Counted from the first letter of the stretch, positions 1 through 6,963 are shown. The stretch: DNA of 8,520 nt from Alphaproteobacteria bacterium TMED93 (GCA_002171495.2 NHEU02000055.1:9490-18009), one strand, 5' to 3'. The notes: generated by a model not told the origin, from the sequence alone. Numbers and translations: made by a program.

Positions 1-120
1 AGTGTTTTAAAAAATTATGGAGTAGTATTAGGTGAAAATTATCCTTACCCCATTGTTAATTACTCTGAGTCAAGGAAAAGAGCTCTTAGTACTTATACCA
101 ATTTTATAAATAAAGATTAA
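1..120 (+). CDS. phrB: Deoxyribodipyrimidine photolyase, C-terminal end (partial)
   Basis: The window opens inside this gene: frame 1 is open from base 1 to the TAA at 118-120 and gives 39 residues. The tail contains LGENYPYPIVNYSESRKRAL, which matches the usual end of class I photolyase/cryptochrome proteins (an A/G-V-x-LG-x-x-YP-x-PIVD-x-x-x-x-R-x-R-A-L pattern). In that family this stretch lies at the end of the FAD-binding helical domain. The family's role is light-driven repair of UV-induced pyrimidine dimers, using FADH-. The FAD and antenna regions lie outside the window, so activity and exact subclass cannot be judged. The next gene starts 39 bases downstream on the same strand, so read-through is possible. 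A distant relative in the cryptochrome/photolyase superfamily is the main alternative. Confidence 0.8.
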   Translation, partial: SVLKNYGVVLGENYPYPIVNYSESRKRALSTYTNFINKD

Positions 121-133
121 ATAAGTTGCTAAT

Positions 134-139
134 TATACT
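134..139 (+). promoter_or_regulatory. Possible -10 element before the SbmA-like gene
   Basis: TATACT lies 20 bases upstream of the ATG in the 39-base spacer after the photolyase gene. There is no good -35 match at 16-18 bases, so this is only a weak candidate for a separate promoter. The gene may instead be read from the photolyase transcript. Confidence 0.2.
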
Positions 140-159
140 TTTTTTCTAATAATAATCTT

Positions 160-1161
160 ATGTTTAAATTCTTTTTAGATAGAAAATGGTTTATGTGGAG
201 TATTGGTGGATCATTACTAATACTAGTTTCTACTTGGTATCAAGTACAACTAGATGTTAAAATAAACGAATGGTTTGGAGAGTTTTATGATACTTTGCAA
301 AAAGCATTAACAGAACCTGGTTCCGTAACAGAAAAAGAGTTCATATCATACCTCTTTACATTCGCAAAGGTAGCAGGAGGTTGGGTAGTAATTGCTGTTT
401 TTACAGGGTTTTTTGTTAGCCACTGGGTTTTTAGGTGGAGAACATCAATGGCTGACTATTATCATGAACAATGGCAAAAAGCTAGGATGACTGAAGGGGC
501 TTCTCAAAGAGTACAAGAGGATACTCTAAAATTTGCCAGAATTATGGAAGGTTTAGGAGTTGGGTTGTTAGACAGTCTAATGACTTTAGCAGCTTTTTTG
601 CCTATTTTATGGGGTCTATCTAAACAAGTTAGTAGTTTGCCTTGGATAGGGGAAATCGACCATGCTTTAGTTTGGGTAGCTATTATTTCAGCACTTGGAG
701 GTACTGTCTTATTAGCAGCTGTAGGTATCAAATTACCAGGAATTGAGTATGATATTCAAAAAGAGGAAGCAGGATACCGTAAGGAATTAGTTTTAGGAGA
801 AGATGATCCTATTAGAGCTGCACCTCCGAAAATAGGTCAATTATATAGCAGAGTAAGAGGTATTCACTTTAAATCATATTTTCATTATTTATATTTTAAT
901 ACAGTTAAATGGTCATATTTTCAAGGAATGGTAATAGTTCCATATTTAGCACTTGCTCCAACTATAGTAACAGGAGCTATAACTTTAGGGTTTGTCCAGC
1001 AAATTACTAGAGCTTTTGGAAGGGTAGAAGGATCATTGCAGTATTTAGTAAAAAGCTGGGCCACTATTGTAGAACTTATTTCTGTTTGGAAAAGGTTAAG
1101 AGAATTTGAAAAAAACCTTAATAAAAATATGGAGTATGTTCAGGATATTAAAACAACTTAA
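160..1161 (+). CDS. sbmA: SbmA/BacA-family peptide transporter, N-terminally short form
   Basis: This 333-residue inner-membrane protein belongs to the SbmA/BacA family. These are proton-driven importers of antimicrobial peptides, microcins and other modified peptides, with an ABC-exporter-like membrane fold but no ATPase domain. Family signatures are clear along the whole length: INEWFGEFYDTLQKAL (35-50), FFVSHWVFRWRTSM (84-97), EGASQRVQEDTLKFA (112-126), GIKLPGIE (189-196), YRKELVLGEDD (206-216), YFHYLYFN (240-247), and a C-terminal block with RAFGRVEGSLQYLVKSW (284-300). Hydrophobic segments lie near 12-30, 62-90, 130-152, 168-190 and 251-279. From memory, E. coli SbmA has 406 residues; this one begins at the region equivalent to about residue 75-80 and lacks the first two hydrophobic stretches. 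An in-frame TAA at 130-132 rules out an upstream extension. The gene ends 11 bases before the RND exporter, which suggests co-transcription. Its G+C looks higher than that of its neighbours. Confidence 0.9.
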   Translation: MFKFFLDRKWFMWSIGGSLLILVSTWYQVQLDVKINEWFGEFYDTLQKALTEPGSVTEKEFISYLFTFAKVAGGWVVIAVFTGFFVSHWVFRWRTSMADYYHEQWQKARMTEGASQRVQEDTLKFARIMEGLGVGLLDSLMTLAAFLPILWGLSKQVSSLPWIGEIDHALVWVAIISALGGTVLLAAVGIKLPGIEYDIQKEEAGYRKELVLGEDDPIRAAPPKIGQLYSRVRGIHFKSYFHYLYFNTVKWSYFQGMVIVPYLALAPTIVTGAITLGFVQQITRAFGRVEGSLQYLVKSWATIVELISVWKRLREFEKNLNKNMEYVQDIKTT

Positions 1162-1172
1162 CAGTATTTGAG

Positions 1173-3647
1173 ATGCTTGAAAAAATTTATAAAAACTTTA
1201 TTTTTAAATACTCAAGAGTTTTTCTAGTTTTTATCTTATTTATAACAGTTTTCCTTGGGTATAAAGCATTTTCCTTAAAAATCGATGCTTCTTCTGATAC
1301 TTTGATTTTAGAAAATGATAAGGACTTAGCTTATCACCAGCTTTTATCTAAAAGATATAAGACACCAGATTTTCTTGTAATTGCATATTCTCCCAATGAT
1401 AAATTGCTTTCAGAACAATCTAGGAAAACTATAAGAAATATTACAAATGATTTATTGAGTTTAGAAAAGGTTCAGTCAGTTAACTCAATATTGAATGTTC
1501 CTTTGCTTGAGAGTTCTGGTAAATCTTTAGGAGATATTTTAGAAGGAGTCCCTTTACTAGAAGACAATACAGTAGATTTTCTTGATGCAAAAAGAGAGTT
1601 TTTAAATAGCCCTCTATATAAAAATAACTTGGTTAGTCCTGATTTTAAAACAACTGCCATATTAGTTAATCTAAATGAGAACTTAAATTTGTATGATGTT
1701 AGAGAGAAATTAAAATTACTCAAACAAAAAATAATAAGCAAGTCTATCACAGAGGAGGAGCTTGATATTTATGATAAGCTATCAGCAGATTTAATAAATA
1801 TAAGAGACTCAGAAAGAAATATTCAAACCTCCTTAATAAAGGATACTCGTAGCATTTTAAATAAATACAAAAGTTCAGGAGAAATTTATTTAGGTGGAAT
1901 ACCAATGATAGCTAACGATGTTGTTAGTTTTGTAAAAAATGATTTAAAAGTTTTTGGAATTTCTATTTTAATATTTCTTGTAATTATTCTATTCATAATT
2001 TTTAGACAGATCAGGTGGGTTATTCTGCCAATTATAACCTGCTTTTTTTCGGTAGCTATTACCTCAGGTTTGTTTAGTATTTTTGATTGGGAAGTAACTG
2101 TAATTTCTTCAAATTTTATTTCATTACAACTTATATTAACTATGGCAATAACAATACATCTAATAGTTAGATATAGAGAATTAATAATAAATAAGAATAA
2201 TATTTCACAAGATAAACTACTTTTAGAAACGGTCTTACAGATGATTAAACCATGTTTTTTTACAGTAATCACTACTATAGCAGGTTTTAGCTCATTAATA
2301 TTATCAGATTTATTACCTGTTATAAACTTTGGTTGGATGATGAGTTTGGGTGTTAGTATTTCAATATTAGTGACTTTTTTAATTTTCCCAATTTTATTAA
2401 TAGAGTTAAGCAAGCTTCAACCTAATTTAAATTTTGAGAATAAGTTTAATTTTCCAGAGTTGGTTGCAAAATTTTCTAAAAAATATGGAACTTTATCATT
2501 GTTAGCGGCTTTGGTTATATTGATTTTTAGCTTAGTAGGAGTAACAAAACTAAAAGTAGAGAATAGTTTCATTGATTATTTTAAAGCTGATACTGAGATT
2601 AGTAAGGGAATGATAGTTATAGATGAAAAGCTTGGAGGTACAACAATTTTAGATGTAACTTTAGACTTTGAAAACCCTAATGCGGTTAAGGAAGAGAATG
2701 ATATAGGTGATGGTTTTGATGAATTTGATGATTTATTCATGGAAATGGAAGAAGAAAGTAATGAGCCAAAATATTGGTTTACAGATTATAAAATGACACA
2801 AATAGAAAAACTCCATGATTATTTAAATTCTCTTGATCAAACAGGTAAAGTTTTATCATTTGCTACAATATTAAAAATTGGAAGAACGATTAATAACGGG
2901 AACTCATTGGATAGTGTTCAGTTAGGACTTCTTTATGAAAAATTACCTCAAGAATATAAAGAGGTTATTGTTGACCCTTATATTTCAACAGAAAACAATC
3001 AAGCTCGAATTACTCTAAGAGTAAAGGATTCTGATCCAAAACTTAGAAGAAATGAACTTATAAATAAAATAAAAAATGAAGCTCCAGATATTCTTCAAGT
3101 TGAACCAAGCAATATAAAATTATCAAACATTCTTATTTTATATAATAATATGCTCCAAAGTTTGTTTAGTTCACAAATTTTAACATTGGGATTAGTAGTT
3201 TTAGTTTTATTTTCAATGTTTTTAATTTTATTTAAGTCTTTGAAAGTTTCAATTATAGCTCTGTTACCCAACCTTTTATCTATTGGATCTGTGCTTGGAA
3301 TAATGGGAGTTTTTTCAATTCCATTAGATATGATGACCATTACTATTGCTGCTATTAGTATGGGGATTGCAGTTGATAATACAATTCACTATATTTTCAG
3401 GCATAAAATGGAGTTTAAAAAAAATAACAATTACGAAGTGGCAATGTTCAAAACTCATACTAGTATAGGTTATGCACTATACTATACTACTCTTACAATT
3501 ATTATGGGTTTTTCAATTCTTGTTTTTTCTAACTTTATTCCAAGTATATACTTTGGTCTATTAACAAGTTTAGCAATGTTTATAGCACTTTTTGCTACTT
3601 TAACAATTGTTCCTAAGCTACTTGCATCTTTTAAGGTTTATAGCTAG
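1173..3647 (+). CDS. RND-superfamily exporter (HAE3/MMPL type, COG1033-like)
   Basis: This 824-residue protein has the classic RND layout of two repeats, each with one helix, a large periplasmic domain and five helices. Helix 1 is at about 15-34, the first periplasmic domain at 35-255, and helices 2-6 at about 259-410. Helix 7 is at 440-457, the second periplasmic domain at 460-662, and helices 8-12 at 667-814. TM10 carries MGIAVDNTIHYIFRHK (730-745), with Asp735 and His739 as candidate proton-relay residues. The equivalent TM4 stretch, LTMAITIHLIVRYREL (322-337), has His329 but no Asp. A strongly acidic insert (507-531) precedes a YWFTDYKM motif, which I recall from gammaproteobacterial members of this exporter group. 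Unlike AcrB, such proteins act without an obvious TolC-type partner; proposed cargoes are lipids or other amphiphiles, and the real substrate is unknown. The start directly precedes a short basic N-terminus and TM1. No LolA-like partner gene is adjacent. It is probably co-transcribed with the SbmA-like gene. Confidence 0.9.
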   Translation: MLEKIYKNFIFKYSRVFLVFILFITVFLGYKAFSLKIDASSDTLILENDKDLAYHQLLSKRYKTPDFLVIAYSPNDKLLSEQSRKTIRNITNDLLSLEKVQSVNSILNVPLLESSGKSLGDILEGVPLLEDNTVDFLDAKREFLNSPLYKNNLVSPDFKTTAILVNLNENLNLYDVREKLKLLKQKIISKSITEEELDIYDKLSADLINIRDSERNIQTSLIKDTRSILNKYKSSGEIYLGGIPMIANDVVSFVKNDLKVFGISILIFLVIILFIIFRQIRWVILPIITCFFSVAITSGLFSIFDWEVTVISSNFISLQLILTMAITIHLIVRYRELIINKNNISQDKLLLETVLQMIKPCFFTVITTIAGFSSLILSDLLPVINFGWMMSLGVSISILVTFLIFPILLIELSKLQPNLNFENKFNFPELVAKFSKKYGTLSLLAALVILIFSLVGVTKLKVENSFIDYFKADTEISKGMIVIDEKLGGTTILDVTLDFENPNAVKEENDIGDGFDEFDDLFMEMEEESNEPKYWFTDYKMTQIEKLHDYLNSLDQTGKVLSFATILKIGRTINNGNSLDSVQLGLLYEKLPQEYKEVIVDPYISTENNQARITLRVKDSDPKLRRNELINKIKNEAPDILQVEPSNIKLSNILILYNNMLQSLFSSQILTLGLVVLVLFSMFLILFKSLKVSIIALLPNLLSIGSVLGIMGVFSIPLDMMTITIAAISMGIAVDNTIHYIFRHKMEFKKNNNYEVAMFKTHTSIGYALYYTTLTIIMGFSILVFSNFIPSIYFGLLTSLAMFIALFATLTIVPKLLASFKVYS

Positions 3648-5112
3648 TTTTCTTGAAAAAATAAAAAAATGGTAAAAATAAAATAGGTGCTAATGATAAA
3701 AAGAAAAAGTCAGTATTGAACGACTTAACTTTTGCTTGTTTTAGTATTTGCATATATAAATCATGAAGTTTTCTTTCAGAGAAATCTTCCATATTTAGTT
3801 TATTAATAATATTAAAGTTAGAGTAACTGGTTAAATTTCTAAATTCTTCAAAATAATATAATTGGTATCTATTTAATAAAGCAACAAATATTGCTACTGC
3901 TACTCCAGTTCCTAAAGTTCTAAAAAATTGAAATAATCCGGCACCATATGTTCTTAAGTTATCAGGTAGTGTAGTGTATGAAATATTTGCTAGTGCAACA
4001 TAATAAATACTTATGGATATGCCTCTGTATAACATGTTTACAGTTATTTGCTCTATACTTACACTTTCTGTCCAAAATGTAACTTCTACATTTGATGCAA
4101 TATATATAAATAGCCCTAATAACATAGTTTTTACATTACCTATGTAAAATATTATTTTACTAGTAAAAAAAGTTCCTAACATACCGCCTAATCCAGAAAT
4201 GCATAATATTATGCCTATAGAATAAATTGGGAAGGATTGAATTTGTGAAAGGTATATGGGCATTAAAATAAATGGAGGTATCAGAATAAAACCAAATAAA
4301 AAAGCAAAGATTAATCCACCTGTATAAAAATTATCTTTAAAGAGGTCTTTAGGAAATAATGAATTTTTTGAAAAAATAGAATTTAAAATAAATAAAATTA
4401 GATTTATTATTGAGAAAAAAAATAAAAATATAATATATTTTGAATCAAACCAATCTTGTAATTCTCCTCTATCTAAAAGAATTTGAAGAGAGCCAGCTGC
4501 AAAACTAAGAAATATAAAACCCAAAAAGTTAATATTAACTTTGCTTTTACTCAAACTATCTTCTAAATAAATTATTAGACCAAAAAAAGCAAACATTCCT
4601 AAAGGAACATTTATAAAAAATAGCAATCTCCAATTATAACTTTCTATAATAAAACCTCCCAATAATGGTCCTATTACTGGTCCTGCTAATAGACCAAAAG
4701 TCCAGGCAGAAATAGCCTTACTTCTATTTTTTAAAGAAAAAATATCTACTACTAGTGCTTGACTTAAAGCTACTAGGCCAGACCCAAAAAAACCCTGAAG
4801 CCCTCTAAAAACTAACAAAGTCTCAAAAGTATTTGAAAGACCACATAAACCTGAGAATATTGAGAAGCCAACTATGCCTACCAAATATATATATTTTCTT
4901 CCGTAGATTTGTGACAAAAACCCTAAACTAATTATTCCTATTGCTGATGAAATAGAAAATACAGTTATTACCCATACTGTGACTGATCTAGTTGTAGAAA
5001 AATTACTCTCTATTTCATCTAACGAAAGCGATATTATTCCCATGTCTATAGTAAAAAGACTTGTTGCTAAACAGATAAAAAATAGGCTAATGATTTTTTT
5101 ATTAGGTTCCAA
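3631..5112 (-). CDS. MFS drug exporter, DHA2 family (EmrB/QacA type)
   Basis: This 493-residue protein of about 14 helices belongs to the DHA2 branch of proton-coupled multidrug exporters. Visible signatures are Asp23 in TM1, motif A GFLSQIYGRK (64-73), motif B with Arg103 in LVFRGLQGFFGSG, motif C GLLAGPVIGPLLGG (140-153), and the EmrB-type blocks WRLLFFINVPLG (161-172) and LQILLDRGELQDWFDS (209-224). FRTLGTGVAVAIF (397-409) is the usual late-helix motif. The start is TTG at 5112-5110. The frame is open upstream to a TAA at 5151-5149 without ATG, GTG or another TTG, and the first internal ATG (residue 24) would remove TM1. EmrB proteins normally work with an EmrA periplasmic adaptor, and none is nearby, so this one is an orphan here or uses a distant partner. 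The 3' end overlaps the RND gene by 17 bases tail to tail. Substrate unknown. Confidence 0.92.
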   Translation of the reverse strand: MEPNKKIISLFFICLATSLFTIDMGIISLSLDEIESNFSTTRSVTVWVITVFSISSAIGIISLGFLSQIYGRKYIYLVGIVGFSIFSGLCGLSNTFETLLVFRGLQGFFGSGLVALSQALVVDIFSLKNRSKAISAWTFGLLAGPVIGPLLGGFIIESYNWRLLFFINVPLGMFAFFGLIIYLEDSLSKSKVNINFLGFIFLSFAAGSLQILLDRGELQDWFDSKYIIFLFFFSIINLILFILNSIFSKNSLFPKDLFKDNFYTGGLIFAFLFGFILIPPFILMPIYLSQIQSFPIYSIGIILCISGLGGMLGTFFTSKIIFYIGNVKTMLLGLFIYIASNVEVTFWTESVSIEQITVNMLYRGISISIYYVALANISYTTLPDNLRTYGAGLFQFFRTLGTGVAVAIFVALLNRYQLYYFEEFRNLTSYSNFNIINKLNMEDFSERKLHDLYMQILKQAKVKSFNTDFFFLSLAPILFLPFFYFFKKTSYKP

Positions 5113-5152
5113 AGTTTTTTTTTGTAATTTTACTTTTAAGTTATTATGTTAT

Positions 5153-5171
5153 TTTTGTTTAGTGAACAAAA
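5153..5171. promoter_or_regulatory. Palindromic operator candidate in the MFS/msrA divergent spacer
   Basis: TTTTGTT and AACAAAA form a perfect 7-base inverted repeat separated by TAGTG. The core TTGTTTAGTGAACAA is symmetric apart from one pair. It lies 41 bases upstream of the TTG start of the MFS gene, just downstream of that gene's best -10 candidate, which is where a repressor would block transcription. TetR- or MarR-type regulators often control such exporters, but no regulator gene is in the window. In AT-rich DNA a 7-base repeat can arise by chance. Confidence 0.35.
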
Positions 5172-5201
5172 GTTATATTTTCTTTACAAAAACATATTCA
5201 A
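5172..5201 (-). promoter_or_regulatory. Candidate promoter of the MFS gene
   Basis: Read on the - strand, TTGAAT (5201-5196) and TATAAC (5177-5172) are separated by 18 bases, a reasonable sigma-70 match. Transcription would start near 5165, inside the palindrome at 5153-5171, leaving a leader of about 50 bases before the TTG start. It overlaps the candidate msrA promoter on the other strand. Confidence 0.35.
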
Positions 5202-5210
5202 CTTTATATT
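5183..5210 (+). promoter_or_regulatory. Candidate promoter of msrA
   Basis: TTTACA (5183-5188) and TATATT (5205-5210) are separated by 16 bases, with transcription expected near 5217 and a leader of about 38 bases before the msrA ATG. The match is moderate and lies in AT-rich DNA. It overlaps the divergent MFS promoter candidate, so one regulator could affect both genes. Confidence 0.3.
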
Positions 5211-5254
5211 TATAGTATGCTTAAATATTTATTTGTACTAAAATTATATTTATT

Positions 5255-5782
5255 ATGCAGTCAATTTATTTAGCAGGTGGTTGTTTTTGGTGTACAGAAG
5301 CAATCTTTAATCAAGTGAAAGGTATAAATAAGATTATTCCTGGTTATATTGGAGGAAAAACTCCTAATCCTACATACAATATGATTTGCAATGGAAATAC
5401 TGGACACGCTGAGGCAATAGAATGTAATTTTGACGAGAAAATTATTTCTTTAGATGATATTTTAGAAATTTTTTTTTCTACTCATGATCCAACACAATTA
5501 AATGGACAAGGAAATGATATTGGCACTCAGTATAGGTCTGCAATATTTTGTTCTACTAAGTTACAGAAAAATAAAGTAGATAAATTTATTAACAGCATAC
5601 AATCAAATTATGTAAAAAAAATTGTAACCGAAGTTAAATATGGAGAAACTTTTTTTAAAGCAGAAGAATATCATTTTGATTATTTTAAAAAAAACTCAAA
5701 TGTACCTTACTGTGAGATAGTAATTAAGCCAAAATTGGAAAAATTAAAACTTATTCATGGAAATAAGTGTAATAAATTCTAA
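5255..5782 (+). CDS. msrA: Peptide-methionine (S)-S-oxide reductase MsrA
   Basis: This 175-residue cytoplasmic repair enzyme reduces the S form of methionine sulfoxide in proteins and as free amino acid, with thioredoxin as the usual electron donor. The catalytic motif GGCFWCTEA is at 8-16, with Cys10 as the nucleophile, followed by GYIGGKTPNPTY (30-41), TGHAEAIE (49-56), STHDPTQLNGQGNDIGTQYR (75-94) and EEYHFDYF (137-144). These cover all core family blocks, and the length fits a single-domain MsrA without an MsrB fusion. Further cysteines are at 13, 45, 57, 99, 153 and 172; Cys153 or Cys172 near the C-terminus are the likeliest resolving residues, by analogy only. The family usually has Gln after the His of EYH, while this protein has Phe141. 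The ATG at 5255 gives the normal short lead into the catalytic motif. The gene stands alone, and its TAA overlaps the stop of the opposing dehydrogenase gene by four bases. Confidence 0.97.
   Translation: MQSIYLAGGCFWCTEAIFNQVKGINKIIPGYIGGKTPNPTYNMICNGNTGHAEAIECNFDEKIISLDDILEIFFSTHDPTQLNGQGNDIGTQYRSAIFCSTKLQKNKVDKFINSIQSNYVKKIVTEVKYGETFFKAEEYHFDYFKKNSNVPYCEIVIKPKLEKLKLIHGNKCNKF
5738..5768 (-). terminator. Possible terminator of the alcohol dehydrogenase gene inside the msrA 3' end
   Basis: ACTTATT (5749-5755) and AATAAGT (5762-5768) form a perfect 7-base inverted repeat with a 6-base loop. Read on the - strand, just past the dehydrogenase stop codon, the hairpin is followed by a T-rich run (TTTTAATTTTT). 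The stem has only one G-C pair, so it would be weak. It lies entirely within msrA coding sequence, as expected when convergent genes leave no spacer. Confidence 0.3.
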
Positions 5783-6936
5783 GACCAAAGTTTTAGATAC
5801 AATTCCTTAATTTGATTATGAGACGGTATGACAGGGTTATTTGCCGGTGAACCAGAGTCAATTGCTTGTTTTGATAAAATATCTAATTTTCCAATAAAAT
5901 CTTCTTTATCTATTCCATATTCTAAAGGAGTAGGAACATTTAAATCTTTATTAAGACTATAAAGTTCATTAATTAATTTTTGGTTAGCAATTTCTTGACT
6001 ATCATTTTCAAAAGCTATCCCCATTGCTCTAGCACATTCTGCATACTTTAATGGTGAACCAGAAATTGAAAACTGAGTAACAGTAGGCAACAACATAGCA
6101 TTAGATAGACCATGCGGCACATGATAATTTGCTCCAATCGGTCTACTCATTCCGTGCACTAATGCCACAGAAGCATTACTAAATGCCATACCTGCAAGTG
6201 TAGAACCTATCATTACTTTTTCTCTCGCTTTTCTATCATTTCCATTCTCAAAAACTAATCTTAAATTAGGAAAGATTAATTTCATAGCTGATATTGCTTG
6301 AGAATCACTAAAAAAGTTAGCTTTTTTACTTACATAGGCTTCAATTGCGTGAGTAAGCGCATCAATTCCAGTATCAGCAGTAGTTCTAGGAGGGACTGTT
6401 AAAGTTAGTTCATAGTCTATGATTGCCGCTGCTGGAAGAAACCCTGTTCCAACACATAGCATTTTTTCATCTGTTTTTTCATCTGTTATAATAGTAAATT
6501 TTGTAACTTCAGAACCAGTGCCTGCAGTAGTAGGTATTGCTATAATTGGAATAGCTTTTTTATTAAAGACGTAAGGAAATTTGTAATCAGACATATTTCC
6601 ACCATATGTTGCTAAAGCACTTATTGCTTTTGCAGAGTCTATAGGACTTCCTCCACCAAATGCAATAATTGAGTCAAATTGTCCACTTTTAATTATATCT
6701 ACCGCACTTAAAATAGAATTTGAAGTAGGCTCAGGTATAGTATCTTTGAAGATTTCATATCTAATTTCAAGCTTGCTTAAATAACTCTCTAATGGTTTTA
6801 TAATGTCAAGTTCAACCATAGTATTATCAGTTATAATTAAAGGTTTACTTTTTTCTAAAGTATTTAAAATATTTGTTATTTCTTTTAGAGCACCTCCACC
6901 GAAGGTCAAAGAGTTAGGTAATAATATTTTATCCAT
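5779..6936 (-). CDS. Iron-containing alcohol dehydrogenase
   Basis: This 385-residue enzyme belongs to the group III, Fe-dependent NAD(P)-linked alcohol dehydrogenase family, which interconverts alcohols and aldehydes or ketones in the cytoplasm. The N-terminal nucleotide-binding domain shows FGGGAL (12-17), FGGGSPIDSAKA (93-104) and PTTAGTGSE (135-143). The metal ligands expected from the FucO-type enzymes are all present: Asp192 and His196 in DTGIDALTHAIEAY (188-201), His261 in ALVHGMSRPIGA (258-269), and His275 in HVPHGLSNAMLLP (272-284). Length is typical and no key residue is missing. The sequence resembles the lactaldehyde reductase/1,3-propanediol dehydrogenase/YiaY branch, but the substrate cannot be fixed from sequence. 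The ATG at 6936 places FGGG at the usual distance from the N-terminus. The gene stands alone, opposing msrA (4-base overlap of stops) and divergent from the small gene at 7005. Residues 151-158 come from a perfect 12-base tandem repeat. Confidence 0.95.
   Translation of the reverse strand: MDKILLPNSLTFGGGALKEITNILNTLEKSKPLIITDNTMVELDIIKPLESYLSKLEIRYEIFKDTIPEPTSNSILSAVDIIKSGQFDSIIAFGGGSPIDSAKAISALATYGGNMSDYKFPYVFNKKAIPIIAIPTTAGTGSEVTKFTIITDEKTDEKMLCVGTGFLPAAAIIDYELTLTVPPRTTADTGIDALTHAIEAYVSKKANFFSDSQAISAMKLIFPNLRLVFENGNDRKAREKVMIGSTLAGMAFSNASVALVHGMSRPIGANYHVPHGLSNAMLLPTVTQFSISGSPLKYAECARAMGIAFENDSQEIANQKLINELYSLNKDLNVPTPLEYGIDKEDFIGKLDILSKQAIDSGSPANNPVIPSHNQIKELYLKLWS
6462..6485. repeat. Perfect 12-base tandem duplication inside the dehydrogenase gene
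   Basis: TTTTTTCATCTG occurs twice back to back (6462-6473 and 6474-6485). On the coding (-) strand it gives a doubled TDEK at residues 151-158. It keeps the frame and sits in a surface loop after the PTTAGTGSE nucleotide-binding motif. From memory, relatives have similar loop length, so it may be convergence on a simple sequence rather than a true insertion. Confidence 0.8.
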
Positions 6937-6963
6937 AGTTACTAAAACTTGTAATTTTATTAA

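Noticed and set aside
121..150. Possible terminator after the photolyase gene (AAGT/ACTT followed by a T run)
   Set aside because: The stem is only four bases with a ten-base loop and is too weak to call.
1886..2413. Long open frame on the - strand inside the RND gene
   Set aside because: It mirrors strongly conserved RND membrane helices on the + strand; its product has no recognisable features and is a low-complexity Ile/Lys-rich antisense reading.
3602..3611. Perfect palindrome AACAATTGTT near the RND 3' end
   Set aside because: It lies within coding sequence, has no spacer or T run, and is expected by chance in AT-rich DNA.
3648..3672. TTTTC/GAAAA repeat after the RND stop as a terminator
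   Set aside because: The loop would be two bases and the stem almost all A-T; it is not a plausible hairpin.
4979..5215. Open frame on the + strand over the MFS start and the spacer
   Set aside because: It overlaps the conserved N-terminus of the MFS protein in antisense, and its product has no domain-like content.
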